Numbered from the stretch's first letter, positions 37,927 to 50,482 are shown. The stretch: 64,000 nt of DNA from Ceratobasidium sp. AG-K (GCA_037039685.1 JAWNGF010000008.1:992001-1056000), one strand, 5' to 3'. The notes: generated by a model from the letters alone, not told the origin. Translations and numbers: made by a program.

Positions 37927-40345
37927 ATGAGCGACTATACTGACGAGTTTGAGTTTACCGAGTTTACGGAGGACGAGCTGCGTGCTATTGACTCGACCGC
38001 TGAAGCTGCCTTTGCCACTGGTGCAGGTCCGCCCGTGTGGCCAGTATCGTCTTTGAACACTCAAATATCCACAAATATTGGTGAGTTCAATTCGGTCTCT
38101 CACTGTAAGCTCACTGGTAACTTAAAAAGCCGCATTCACAAGCAGAGGAGGTCGAACCAGTTCTGCCACGTTCCAGAAAGTCATCCGGGTTCTCTACGGT
38201 CGAACTGACTGAAGAAGAACTCCAACTGATTGACCAGTCTGTGGCGCAACTAGGATCTTCTGACACCTCCCAATCCTCCTCTGCTTTGGACTCTCAAAAT
38301 ACCCCATCGGCGCCCCTGACACACTCGCAACCTGCATACGTTGAAATTGCCATAGAGTCCCCTGTTCCCTCAACCTTGGCTGCATCTCCCGCTCCAACTC
38401 TTGGACGTACTCCTTCCCCATCGTCCACCCCTATTCCAAGCTCGGGAACAATGTCTTCGCTTTATACTCAATTCCGTGCCTCTCGCAACTCATTATCTGT
38501 ATCTGACTTGGTTGGACCCATCTGGTGTGAAGTCCAATTTGACTATGGTCTGCGAGGAAAGCGCTACCTTCCTCCCTCCCAGCGACCGGCTGTTGTGCAG
38601 ACGCGGCTGGGCAAGGAAATCAAGGTTCAGAGGAACGTAGCGGTTGAAAACGACAAGGTTATGAAAAAGGGAACCGTAAGTTGGCCTGTTAAGTTATGCA
38701 CGTTTGGATTCACTTGTAAGAACAGGCGGTGCATAAGAAACTTGAACAAGAGATTAGACCGGTTGAAATCGAAGTCACCCCCACGACGCGTGAGGATATT
38801 TGGGGACTGAAGTATGTTCACCTTATACTCGAGCACACCTGCATTACTAAACCCCCATAGACTATTTAACATGCTCTCAAATATTCGCATACTCATAGAC
38901 GAAGGCCGTTGTGTAAGCTTGGTTTCAGTTATACCGAGCGAGCCGTAATAGTAAAGCACATCGTCAGAGGGAGATGCCAGTTATGGGATTTGTGCACGGG
39001 CAATTCGTTACAGGAATAATTGTACGTCAATATATGCTTGAGCTGGAGCCCTATTCATCTAACGCCTGGATCATTGCTTCAGGATGAGATCGTACGGACT
39101 CCCAATGCCCCAGCGTCGCCCACACACCCTGGAGCATTTCCCCAACACTTACAATACGCTGGCTCTAGTGACAGTCCGTCATACGCCATCAGCATTCTAG
39201 ATAATAAAACTCGAGGAACTAGCAGCAAGCCCAGACAACGCGACACACTCCAGTCACGGATGCAACTTATGCTGTACAAGCGACTATTGGATGCCCTCCT
39301 AATACCAGAGTCAGGAGCCCAATCTAGTACCTTACCAAAGTTGTCCCTTTCCGACATATGGGCGCATCATTCACTGGACCCCTCAATACGCTTTTCTCCT
39401 TCGTTCCTCGATGATAGCGCAGCACTGGTTAAGAGCAACGGGCTTGGCCCCAAAGCAGAACGAGCGACGTGCTTGAATGACCTGGAAGACGCCTGGAACA
39501 CCGTTGTTGACGAGCTAGTTGGTCCCAGGCGAGGCCATGAGGCAGTTTCGAAAACGCTGAAACTGGTGTACCGGCTGCGCAAGGCTAGGCTCCTGAAGCG
39601 AAACGAGTCACTTACTACTAGCCCTGGATCCTCTCAAGCGGAAAGTAGAGAATCGTCTCCGGAAGGAGAAAGCCAGACTATGAGGCGGAACAAGAAAATC
39701 CGAGCGGGCTCAGAAGGTCTTGAACTTCAACGGGCAATTCAAGCATCTCTTGAGAGTTCACGGAACCAGAGCACTGGGCTGCGAGACGAAGTAGGAGAGG
39801 CAATCCGGGGACAGACAAAAGACGTGCAAGGAGATATAGCGCAGGAACGTGGGGATACCATTCACGCACCCGGAGGCTGGGTATCGCATGATAAAGATTT
39901 GCAGAGAGCAATCGAAGAGTCAAAGAAGAGCTATCTTGCAGAAACAGGAAAACCAGGTAGATAATACCCCACCTGAAGTGAATTTCTTGCCTTTTCGCTA
40001 ACCAATTAACTATTAGCACCGCCAATCCCTCCTTTTATAAATGATCCGAAGCGCAAGAGGGAGTCTGATGAGGGTATCATTGGGACCGTTGAATTCGAAT
40101 ACGATGATGCTATACTTGAGAGCCACTTAAAAGACGTACTCGACTTTTGGCATGATAGACGACCCCCTAGAGGTGTGGCGATCGAAGACACACACCGGTG
40201 CCAGTAAGTTGCTTGCTTGTCCCTGCTGGTCAGTTGAACGAATTTATAAATCCATTTTTGGTGTAGGTACTGCGAGTTCTCTGATGGATGTGAATGGCTG
40301 GAGGATAAAGCCAAGGCGATTATGGAGGCAACTCTTAAACGATGA
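37927..40345 (+). CDS. exo5: exonuclease V (Exo5/Dem1), RecB-like Fe-S nuclease
   Basis: A single-strand DNA exonuclease of mitochondrial/nuclear genome maintenance. Signature elements in order: IWCEVQFDYGLRGKRYLPPS with the first cluster Cys; GFVHGQFVTGIIDEI (RecB motif II Asp); ISILDNKTRG (motif III, D-x-K); QSRMQLMLYKRLLDALL (QxxxY); and C-terminal CQYCEFSDGCEW supplying the other three Fe-S cysteines, split by the intron near 40205-40265. The protein ends EDKAKAIMEATLKR at 40345. Between QxxxY and the last cysteines lie two ubiquitin-interacting-motif-like helices, GLELQRAIQASLESS and KDLQRAIEESKKSY. The N-terminus carries two similar acidic helices, FTEDELRAIDSTAEAAF and LTEEELQLIDQSVAQL. 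The first intron probably ends at CACAAG near 38140, which keeps the frame open. It is convergent with the GH51 gene, with 123 bp between the stops. Confidence 0.85.
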
Positions 40346-40468
40346 CGAATGTATCCGGGGCATCATAACCCCTCTAGTCGGCTTCATCAGTTATTTTGAG
40401 TATTTCTGCATACACTACTCTACAGTTTGTATTTTTAAGAACAGTTCTACCTTCTTTGCTCCGTTCCT

Positions 40469-43400
40469 CTACCAGTTAACTTTAAGGTTAAAAACGGCGA
40501 CACTGTATGCCGGGAACGTGTAGTTGAGTGCGGTGGCACCCGGTGCGATCTTGAGACTGGTCTTCTTCGGTACGACGGCATCAGTGTTGATCAGTGTGTT
40601 AGACGTATTGGAAATGGGGGCATTGAGCAGAGTAACGCTTGATGATTTGCCTGAGAGGGGGAAGTCAAACGCAAACGAGGCGGTGAACGTGGAGTTTGCC
40701 GTGTTGGAAGCCTAAATTGACATGTTTGAACACGAAAAGGCATTAGAAAATAGCAGATCACACACCTTGAGATATACAATCTTGTTCTTTGAGTCATGGC
40801 TCGCAACCCAGTGCAAAGGAACCGTAGCGCTCGGTGTGGGCGAAGTCTTGAGAACATCCGTGCCGAGATTTGTGCCAAACAACTACGGTGGAGCAATCGT
40901 GAGCGCCTATTGTGAATGAGAAACCGCATTTGAACTACCTGTTGAACATAATAGGAAGCAGATTTGACTATTCCTCCAGCATCAAAAGTAATGATATCTG
41001 GGGTCCATTGCCAGCCATCAATGTGCTGCAAGCTGGGGGCATCTGGCACGGATAGATTAGTACCGAAATAACATATCAAGCGAGCCGTACTTACAAGCCG
41101 AGGCAAAGATGACATCCGAGTTGCTAAAGAAGCACTTAGTTATTCAAACTCCTAAACACACCCCTTCACCTACCGCTCAAGGCCAGTCATATAAGCAGCC
41201 TCGGCTACCGCACCTCGCAACGTTGGGTATTCCAATCGGCCGCAAGAAAACTCTCCAAGAAGGCATGAGGAGTTGGTTGACGTCACAGCATATCTTTTGA
41301 TGCGTGTCAGAGTCATGCCTGTACGAAATTGACGACAAAAAACTTACTCTCCAATGAACAAATGCGTGCCGTTTCGAGGGTACGCATCGTATTCGAGAGC
41401 TCGTTCGATGAACCATTCTGGAGTATTGTATTGATGGAAATCAAGGTAGGTGTATGCGGGGTCCAAAGCGGTATCGGGGAGGGTGGTGGCGAGATATTCG
41501 AACCCACTATCAGGGAAAGCAGCCTTCAGGCCCGTAACAAACGCCTAGACATGTCATAGATTAGTAGGATCTCTATGAAATCAATACGAAATGAGTGCCT
41601 ACCTTCCAGCGATACTGGACGTAACTGCCAGATAATATGATTAGTTTAGGTATACAATCGATCATTACTATACTCACGTATCACGCCCCTGGATTGGTTC
41701 ATTGTACGATTAGCCATCAAGTGCAAGATAATCAAGGACAAATGAACTTACGAAAAAGTCCTCGTTTCCGATTTCAATATACTTCAGTTTATAAGGTTCG
41801 GGGTGACCGTACTTGGTACGGAGCTTCGCCCACTCGTTGGTCTTTGCGTCACCCGTGATGAAATGGATTTCGTTGATGGCCTCTTGAACATATGGCTGAA
41901 TCTCGTCCTCTGGGACCACAGGGAATGTGGACAAGTCTGCGTAATCCCCAATGGATAGCCCAGCTAACAATTATCGAAGGTGAGAAACTGCAATAGTTCC
42001 TATAAAATTGACCCTTACCCCACACTCCCAAGATTGGTTCCTATGAGCCCGTGTGAGATCCAGGGATGTATAGATAAATATGATTTGACTCACAGCACCA
42101 AGGTCTTCCGCCCAGTTTAGGTATTCCATGAGACCCTAAACATATCTTCATGTGGCCATCTCGTAACCTTAAAGTGCACTTACAAGTCCGTCCGTGTTGG
42201 GGTAACCTAAAGTTATATGAGTCTCATGAAATGAGGGAACTGAACCTCCAACATACCCCAGTCAGCGAAGCGTCCTGGCCGATTCTCAATCCTTTCAGTC
42301 AAGGTTCGCGTTCAGTTTCTTCAGAACTATGTGTCTATGCCAATAACTTACGGTCCAATCTATGTAATGCATAACGCGTTAAGCCAGTGCGCTTCCCAAG
42401 CCAGAAAAGTAGTGAACTTACAGTTTCATTCCACTTCCAACGCCTATCAATGGCATGACCTATCGAGCATTATTACCCATAAGCGAATGTTACATGTAGT
42501 TCATGCGCGAACTTCCTACCTTCCAAGTTGTTACCGCCTGGGAATCTCCATACCCCAGGTTTCGTACCAGCCAGGGCTTCGGCGAGATCGATTCTCATAC
42601 CGTTGGGGCGGTTGCGATAGGTGGGAGGGAACAATGAGAATAACCCGAAATTGACCGTCTTTCCCGCAGAGCTTGCTCCATCAACTGTTACTCGGAAATA
42701 GTTGTTCTTGTCCGACCCAGACGCCGACGGTTTGAACTCGAAGGTGAACTTTTTCCACGACGAAGAAACGCCCTTGAGGACCTTGGTTGCATAAGTGGTC
42801 CCCGAAGCGGAAACAAGGGAGACAGTGACGGAGCCCGTGTAGCCATCTGATTTGGCGTAGAAGGAACCAGTGTATTTCCATCCCGATTGGACTTTAATGC
42901 CTAGAAATCAAGCATTAATCGCCCAAGTGCCGTGTAGCCTAATATTGTGACATACCCCAATAACCGGAGTTCTGGAATCCGACAGCTCCGGTGGAACCAG
43001 CAGGCACCGACACTTGAAGCGAGTTGGGCAGAGCGGATGAAACACCGGCAGTGCTGTTAGTGACGTCAATTTTGGCGCCTTGATAGGCAGACCATGCAGT
43101 TAGGCTAGTAACGAATGCCATTTAGACACCAACGGACGGATCATATCAAAGAGCACATACGCAGCCGAGGTATGCGGGTCCACAGCTTGGAAGGCACGGT
43201 TTTGGAGAAGTTCACCGTACAGTCCGCCATCACCACTAAAACACTAGTGGTTAGTTGTTATTAAGCAAACCTCGATGCCTCTTGCCTATGGTTGATATCC
43301 TGCAAATATTCCGAGTCAGAAACTCGCCCTTCGCCGAACGCTTCCCTACTCACCTCCCACATGTATCCATACAAGGTTTTAGGAATCGGATGGGTGGTAC

Positions 43401-43485
43401 TCTTCGCAACCTGAATTCGCAAAGACGACTGGGCAATCGCCCCAGTCGCAAGTGCAAGAGCCAAAATCTTCGAAGCGTGCCCCAT
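40469..43485 (-). CDS. alpha-L-arabinofuranosidase, glycoside hydrolase family 51
   Basis: A secreted enzyme releasing terminal arabinose from arabinan and arabinoxylan. The start at 43485 gives a signal peptide (KILALALATGAIAQS). It is spread over about a dozen small exons. The family start is HPIPKTLYGYMWEV, then GGLYGELLQNRAFQA. A carbohydrate-binding-like beta domain follows (LQVSVPAGSTGAVGFQNSGY; WKYTGSFYAKSDGYTGSVTV; FEFKPSASGSDKNNYFRVTV). The catalytic barrel has LAGTKPGVWRFPGGN, LKYIEIGNEDFF with the acid/base Glu, and TYLDFHQYNTPEWF, then GTHLFIGEYA with the likely nucleophile Glu. The C-terminal beta domain ends PAYSVAVFNLKVNW at 40469. GH51 in a plant-associated fungus fits cell-wall breakdown. 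No frame breaks were noticed, though not every small exon was resolved. Confidence 0.85.
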
Positions 43486-46400
43486 TTCCCTGGAGATCGG
43501 CTAGAGGACACTGGAACAAGTACACCCCCGAGCATTTTATCCACTTTTCAAGGCCGCCGGTGGTCCGTGCTAAGTGCCCAGCCCATAAAATATATCACCC
43601 GTGTTACCGCATAAAGCCCATCTCCCGAGTTCTCTCTTAGAAGAGTTCCAAGAAGGCGTCTATTTGTAGCTTCGAGACCAGCGAATGAGCCGGGCTGTAG
43701 CTGTTTTAGGGCTGGAGACCGACAGTGAAGCCAGGGTAGCATATTTCTATTCATATAGAATTTTAATGACGTGAGAGTAGAACAGGTCTGCCGGCGCATA
43801 TACCAAATGTCTCTCGACGTCCGAGTTCAAGTTTAAGACTTGTGCTTGTGATTGTTGAGGCTTAGCCTTGGCCACGGCGCTTAAGCTTGTGCGCACGTGA
43901 GGAGGGGGTCCGACGCTAAATCAAGCAAACAAATCGCAATGTAGACTTCCACACTCATCCGGTACAGTACACTCCCTTCATAGACGCTACCACAACCATT
44001 CTGGATATCAACTAGAAACCCTTGTCTGCAGACATATGATACTTTGGGATGATCAAGATGTATTTCATTACTTATCTATAACACGTTCATTGAACGAAGG
44101 GAAGTTGAAGCCTTGTTGACCCAAACCGGACACTTGAGGTCAAATTCCGACGCTCCTCGCTGTGGCCCTCGCCAGCTTAAACCTTACTTCGGAGTATTTG
44201 ATCTGACTACCGATGGTCTCAGCTGCTGCTCTCGCACAGAACGGCATTGTGCGGCTCGGGTTTGAGCATCGAGCTCGAAGCAGACTCTGTTGAGTAGAGA
44301 TTAGTGTCGATCGAGCTCTCGAAACAAGCAGGACGCATGCAGATAATCGTATCCGGGCCTTCCGAGCTTCAAGGTTTCCTATACACACCGCATGTACCGG
44401 GGATCTACGAGCTCGTGCGCTTCCGACTGCTGAGCTCCCACCTCGTCTTCGGTGTGTGGGAAGTTGGAACTTGAGAACTACTTGCTCGGTGGAGGGCACG
44501 ACGTTAAGCTTTCCGTATATCCGACATCAAGATTCGTGCCGCCGGCCGATGGTGGTCATTTAATATGAGAGGTATGCTACGGATAGGATAATTGCCGAAT
44601 TGTACCCCATGTACTGGCTGATGGAATAATTCGATCTATGTTGGTTATTGCACATGTGTTTGTCGTATGCCTTGATGGTATTTGTGGCTGGGAGGCATGG
44701 TTTTGTTGCGGAGCCATCGCTCGCTATTACATACAAGTGAGGTCAGACTAAGCCTTTCGTGTGCTGCGGGGTTGCGGTAGCCGCTTAAGTCTCAGGCCCG
44801 CGAGTGGGGTACAATGGCTTCCTCCCATTGAAAGTTTATAGTGCCGTATGGTTGTCCGGTATGGAGAATTTATGTCCAGTATACCACGTGGAATGACGGG
44901 ATAGCCTTTTGCAATGCATTGAGTGCATGATCGTCCCTCGTACCCAGCTGGACGGTCGTAGCTGCCGTGTCGCTTCAAGCCGGCACGAATTCCGTAGGAG
45001 CCAAGCGGGTACCGGGCCAATTTGCTTTGTCCCCTTGGTCATCGGAGGCATACTCAAACTCGTAAAATTTTACCGATTCGCGATTGCAATTTGGTCGCGT
45101 GTCGACGACGAGTAACCATCCTCATGAACGATTATCGACTCAGCGAGCTGAAATAGAATGACGCACATACGTGAGTGAGAGATCGGGCTAAATCTCGTAG
45201 CGGCGCCTCTACTTCAACGGTTTCTCGGTAGCTCTGCGAGGCGAGCCGAAGGCATCTGGCTTCCATGTGCGTTATGAATTGACCCACGCTTATGTCCATC
45301 AGACCGACCGTGCTTGCTTGGTATTCTCGGCGCCTCTCTCCCGGTCGAAGCTGTCCCCATGACTCGCCACATCCCTTGCAAGGGCGGCTCGAGTCCCCCG
45401 AGACCACTGGCAGCGCTGAGCGCAACCCCATGCCCCGACAACTTTATCGTTCATTAAGAGTGTCATTTATGTCCGACCGCTTTCGTTTCAATGTCAGCCC
45501 AAACTTGTTATGAAATGCGTTGCCAATGCCGCCTGAAAGCGGGCGAAACCTGGATATGATCTCCAAAGCTTGATTTCGCCATCGGCTGGAGAGATCCAGC
45601 AACGTGTTGCATCGCAGCAGCCGTGTCCGGTGCTCCGATTTCATGGCACGTTGGGACTTCTGTCCGGAAATCCGGCACGATGTTGTCAGATATATGAATC
45701 GCAAACAGTACCAAGCAGGCTGGAATTGGTAGGGGCGCTCAATCTAAGCCATCCGAGGCGAGGAGCTGGTGTTCCTGGGTCAGGTTGCACTGCCAAAGTG
45801 ATGGCCACATAACATCGACCACTGCTGCCCTCGTCCCTCGCAATCCCATCGCAATCCCATCGTACCTGCGCTGTGGACAAGAGCTGACACACCCGCGTGC
45901 ACATCTTGCGATCCGAGCCAACGCATTTCACATAGCTCTCATCCGGGATATATATCCATCGAGCGCCATCCCCTTTGCCAACCACCGACCCACTAGCGCA
46001 CCACCCAGGGCAGCGACTACGACGACTTACGTATCCCACGACACATTCGCACGATCCTGCGATCCTGATTTCCGGCGAAACGTCACATCGTGGCCCCGAC
46101 CGCATCGCTCGCTGTCCTCGACTCCGCAACCGCTAGGTGACAACACCGAACATATATCATCCTGGCGAGCGACCTGTAACTCACACCTCCCCCGCCTGAC
46201 GAACACCGGCCTCAAGCCGACGACCTGCGTACGACACTGACGCTGTGAAAGGACGTTATTTAACCGATACCTTTGCAATCGATACCACCCCCAGCGCTAA
46301 CTTTATGATGCACTCTCTGGCCTCGGTAAGTCGTCTGTTCTGCCGACCGGACAGGAAGATCCTGTTTCCGCTGATGTGTTTGGCCCGAGTGGCCCGTGGC

Positions 46401-46599
46401 CACGCGAGCGCCGTACATCAATCCCGCTGTTGTTGCACTCGATTGCTTATACTGCTTGCTAACCAATCCTTGCATTTCCTTTCGCTGCTCTTCTCAACAT
46501 TCGCCACAAACCAACCCGAATCACGTGACCGAAATAATGGTACACTCATATAACCAAATCAAATCCCGCCCACCAACGATGACCGACTCCTTTTCCTGA

Positions 46600-46738
46600 C
46601 CCCTGTTGATCACGGGGACACGACTGTATTGGTGACCCCTGGACGCACATCCCCCTCGCGCTCCTATTTGGACATGCTTCCTGCCCGTGAGTACTTTACA
46701 CGACCTATATAGCCCACGCCTGACGTATATAAACCCCT
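46600..46738. promoter_or_regulatory. three CCCCT (STRE-type) pentamers upstream of the zinc-finger gene
   Basis: CCCCT occurs at 46600-46604, 46636-46640 and 46734-46738, all within 180 bp of the ATG at 46779. CCCCT/AGGGG is the stress response element bound by Msn2/4-type fingers in yeast, and the gene downstream encodes fingers with very similar recognition helices. Self-regulation is an inference. Confidence 0.35.
46726..46733 (+). promoter_or_regulatory. TATA box of the zinc-finger gene
   Basis: TATATAAA lies 46-53 bp upstream of the ATG, with C-rich sequence (CCACTCTCCTAACCCACTCA) between it and the start, as in many fungal promoters. Confidence 0.5.
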
Positions 46739-46778
46739 AGTCGCGCTCTCCTCTCCCCACTCTCCTAACCCACTCACC

Positions 46779-48539
46779 ATGGAACCAAAATGTGTTCTCG
46801 TTTTAAAGCGCGGTCCCGACGGCACGATGCACGTCTACTCGACCCAACACCAGTCTCATTCTGCCTATGTCCCTGTTCCTATGAACATTCCCTCGAATCC
46901 TGCCTTTTCTCAGCCCAGTCTGACCTCGTACGGTGCCAAGCAGCCCGTCGGCGGACACCACTATGCCATGCCAATGAGCCATTCTTTCAGCAGCTCGTCT
47001 GTCATGAACCAGGCTTCGGCCGGCTATAGCTCCTCTCTGCCGACCTCGATTTCTGCTCCTATTCCTATCCGCCGCCATACTCTGCCTCATATTGCTTATC
47101 CCGAGTATGGACGCGAAGATGCCTATGAGCACGCGACTTCTCAGTCGTACGATGGATCGATCCAGTCGCCAGTTTCTGTCCAGTCGCCCAACGAGCGGTC
47201 ATTTTCCGATGCCGAATACGACGTCCCTCATTCGTACGCGGCCCCGTCCATGTCGACTTTCCGTGGCGCTGCGGCAGTGGTAGAGTCGGGCCCGTCCTAC
47301 AATGGTCACCACTCGCGTGGACACACGCAAGAAGGCTCGGATGGCAGTAACTCAGGCTGGCGCTCGGTCGCCGCCAACGTCATCGACTGGAGTGGCAGGG
47401 CTCACGGCGGCCATTCGCGCGATAGTTCTTCGGGGTCGACTGCCTCCAACGCGACGGCCGTTGGGGATCAGCAGCCCAACTCGATTCCTTACGCTATCCC
47501 CGCGCATTCGGACTATCCTCTGACCCCTCGATCGGTCCACTCGGGGTACGTTGCTCTTTCGGCCTTTTATTTCCATGACACTGACGCGCTTACAGATCCT
47601 ACCATGATCACGACTATTATGAGCATCCTCACATCCGCTCCCTTAACCAAGCTTCGCCGCCAACGGCCTATTACGAGCCCGCTCAATCGCCCAATTACGT
47701 ACTTTCCCCTTCTTACCCTATGTCGCAGTACGGTAGTTTCGGGTCTCCTCAAGCGATTAGCCCGGTCGCTCTCATTGGCTCGCAACAACCAATTGTGCCC
47801 AAGACCGAGTCATTCGAGCCTGACCTCGCTTATCACAATACTATCTGGCAGCAGCCTCGCGGAGATCTTAGCAGCCTGCAGGAGGATGACGACAAGGACT
47901 CGAGCGTAGATGACGTAAGTATTTACCTCATTTGTGTAAACGTTTCTCATATTCGTGTATAGGATACCAAGTCTCCTTCGCCCGACAGCTCGTTGCCCAA
48001 TACACCGGCAGCTGCCGAGCTCGCTCTCCCTCCTGTTGTTCCATCGCAGCCGTTTGCAAACGAGCTTGCTCGTGTCACGTCGATTAGCCCGCCGCCGCAT
48101 GTCGACTTTGACATTCACATTACGAGCAGCGGTAACATCCGTATGCCCAGGTCGTGCCGCAGCACTGCCCCGGTGCCCATTCCCAACTTGACCAAGAAGA
48201 GCCGTGGGCGCCGGGTCCCAACCAAGCCTGCGGCTATTCCCACAACTGGGGTCGGCAAAAGCGCACGGACGTTTACCTGTACCGTCGATGGCTGTGGCAA
48301 GTGCTTCAATCGCGGCGAACATTTGAAGCGTCATATCCGCAGCATTCACACCGACGAGAAGCGTAAGTCGTTCGTTTCGGTGTTTGGTCATGTGCTTACC
48401 CCTTCGACTTCTTATAGCACATGTTTGCCCAGTGGAGAAGTGCGGAAAGACCTTTAGCCGCCACGACAACCTCTGCCAGCACATGCGGGTTCACGGCAAG
48501 TTCTCTGCCCCGGCCGACGGTGGCTTGAGCGACTACTAA
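46779..48539 (+). CDS. two-finger C2H2 transcription factor, Msn2/4-like
   Basis: Exons 46779-47545, 47596-47914, 47963-48362 and 48418-48539 join in phase to 535 aa. The first 440 residues are Ser/Pro/Tyr/His-rich and look disordered, with an acidic patch (QEDDDKDSSVDD) suited to activation. A basic stretch (KKSRGRRVPTK) precedes the fingers. Finger 1 runs from FTCTVDGCGKCF to EHLKRHIRSIH with the linker TDEKP, and finger 2 runs from HVCPVEKCGKTFSR to DNLCQHMRVH. The helices RGEHLKRH and RHDNLCQH keep the pattern of yeast Msn2/4 (RSEHLKRH, RSDNLSQH), so binding to AGGGG-type stress elements is likely. The protein ends 20 or so residues after finger 2, the C-terminal placement typical of this group. 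The intron in the finger linker is conserved-looking. Confidence 0.8.
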
Positions 48540-49300
48540 TGAACCACATGCGGGACCTGTTTCGACCGAACCCTCGCCACCGCAAACGACGAAATCAATG
48601 ATAATCAATAACTGAAGACCAATAAATTGAAGCCTTAACTGTATCTTCTGTGTCGGATAGGACTGGCGTCCCTTGTGTCATTACCAGCATTATCACTCAT
48701 CAATTCTGTCTCAGGCCTCACTGCAATGCGCTTTGTGCGGGAACCCCGCTTGTTTTCATATTTTTTATGGCATACTTTCTATTTTCGTGTGTCGTGTTGA
48801 CAGTATTCGTACCGTCACCACCTCCCACAACCAATACCCTTTCTCGTTCCTCCCTTTTTTGTTTCTTGGCTTCGATTTCTGCTGAAACCCCCATCCCTTG
48901 ATTTGCCTCTCCCGGACGGCTCGCATACATGTCGAGTACGTACCAATGTATGCATCGGCCGCCTGTACCCCCTTGCCCTTCGTGCCTGTGTTCTTGTCTT
49001 TTCCATTGAATAATAGTCTGTACGTGTGAACTGCATCGATCCTTATGCTTCTGTGTTGTACTCCTTTGGATTACGCGTATAGTTAATTGCTTGCAATATG
49101 ATACTTGACCTGATTGCTTGACTTGGCACTGCGGCTCTGAGTGTTCCCCGAGATCGACAGAAGCTCTGCTTCACCGACGTGACTGGGCCACACCCCTCGA
49201 TCAAGGGGCCCAGGATCATCGCGGGGCATTGACGATCCACTGGGCCTCATTCAACGACCCCATTCTGCGACACCAACCCCACATTGGGGTATCACTTACA
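48540..49300. other. intergenic, no gene recognised
   Basis: 3' flank of the zinc-finger gene (AATAAA-like AATAAATTG near 48622) and upstream region of the small gene at 49301. The pyrimidine-rich plus strand at 48780-48900 suggests leader or promoter sequence. No coding motif. Confidence 0.5.
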
Positions 49301-49884
49301 ATGGCGTCTAGTTCGTTTTGGACTATGGGGCAGCCCATGTGTGAGTTTCAACCTCAATCAGTGCGACAATAAATTATTTAAAGGTGTGGTGCATACTGAT
49401 GACGTCAGATCCTGGTTCATCCAAAGCTCGTGCGGCGGCCAAGTACACCACAGACGACCACAACCAGACGTACGAGTGTGAGGGGATCTCCGGTCCCAAC
49501 TGAGCTCCGATACTGACGATCATCTCAGGTCTATCACGGAGTAACCCGAGCATGGCAGATCCTACACAGTAGGTATCTCGTGGCCCTTGGCCACGGCCGA
49601 TGTACCCACCTCGCACTGTTTTAGGACATCACAGCAAGGTACCAAGCCGATTGATTCGGCCCGATTGAAAGTGATGAGAGATAACGTCGAGGCGTAAGTA
49701 TAGGTGCTATCCTCCCTGCCCGCGATGTAACTGAGGATATTTCCCCATCGGTAGCAAGTACGCTGGGACTCAAGAGGCACTGGAAAGGAACAAGCAGAAT
49801 GCCGAAACTCAACAGGGCGAGGGCGAGAGAAAGGGGCTGCGCGCCAAGCATATGGAGGGGATTGTCAAGCATCATGATGACTGA
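49301..49884 (+). CDS. small hypothetical protein, 115 aa, five exons
   Basis: I do not recognise the family. Five tiny exons (49301-49340, 49409-49477, 49529-49568, 49625-49693 and 49755-49884) join in phase to exactly 116 codons including stop, which is strong evidence for a real gene despite its size. The N-terminus is MASSSFWTMGQPMYPGSSK, then KYTTDDHNQTYE and RSNPSMADPTQT. The C-terminal half is a charged helix (SARLKVMRDNVEAKYAGTQE, NKQNAETQQGEGERKGLRAK, HMEGIVKHHDD). It has no signal peptide and no membrane span. It could be a small organellar or complex-associated protein, but no function is proposed. Confidence 0.65.
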
Positions 49885-50482
49885 GCCAAAGCCAGAAACC
49901 TGATAATATCAACATAATCATGAAGAATAGTCGTGTATCGTTTGTCTCTAAATGAAATACTCTGATAAATAAGATCCAGCGATACCGTTGTTTGGTTGTT
50001 TGTTGATGTAAACAAGGCATCTAATCTTATCTCTTCTACCCAATATACTCACTCCTCGGCAACTTCTATACAGACCAATCCTTCGTCACTGACACCTGAT
50101 AAATCACAAAAATCGCTCGACTTTGCCGCCTTCAGCAGCTTTAGTAGGAGAGTGGTGTTGTGCTCGAATTGGTCTACCTTTCGCTCTTGCGACCCTGGGG
50201 AGTGGTTCGGCTCAACGTTCCTTGGGTGGGTTGCTTCGGGTTGTTGTCTCCAACTTTACTTACTACGCCCCTCAAAACAGCCATAGCTTTCAGAGAGCAA
50301 CAGGTAAACCTGAAACCTCTGTTCAGCAAACTCTCGTGGGAGCCTGTTTTTTCTCTGGCCAGTGGACGAGTCCTCAGTCATCAAGACTAGACTTTGGGGG
50401 TGAGTGTGGCGCGCAAAACTGGACATGGGTAAAGATTCATGTCTTGATCTCGTTTTACTTAGATTTCGGAGAGTTTTTTTGC
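49885..50482. other. upstream region of the PEHE-like gene
   Basis: The plus frame that leads into 50483 is open from about 50123, but its sequence is aromatic/Cys-rich and unlike the following protein. It contains a likely leader intron. I treat it as 5' untranslated. Confidence 0.45.

Larger units (their letters stand above)
43486..46778. other. 3.3-kb region without a recognised gene
   Basis: Upstream region of two divergent genes (GH51 on minus, C2H2 factor on plus). Several frames are open for 70-150 codons (for example 45686-46129 minus and 45785-46240 plus) but overlap each other on opposite strands and show no motif. No tRNA, array or long repeat was seen. The last 180 bases hold the promoter elements listed separately. 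Confidence 0.5.

Noticed and set aside
50123..50482. N-terminal extension of the PEHE-like protein
   Set aside because: The frame is open but aromatic/Cys-rich and unlike the rest of the protein. The ATG at 50483 starts the typical disordered N-terminus, and the stretch probably contains a leader intron.
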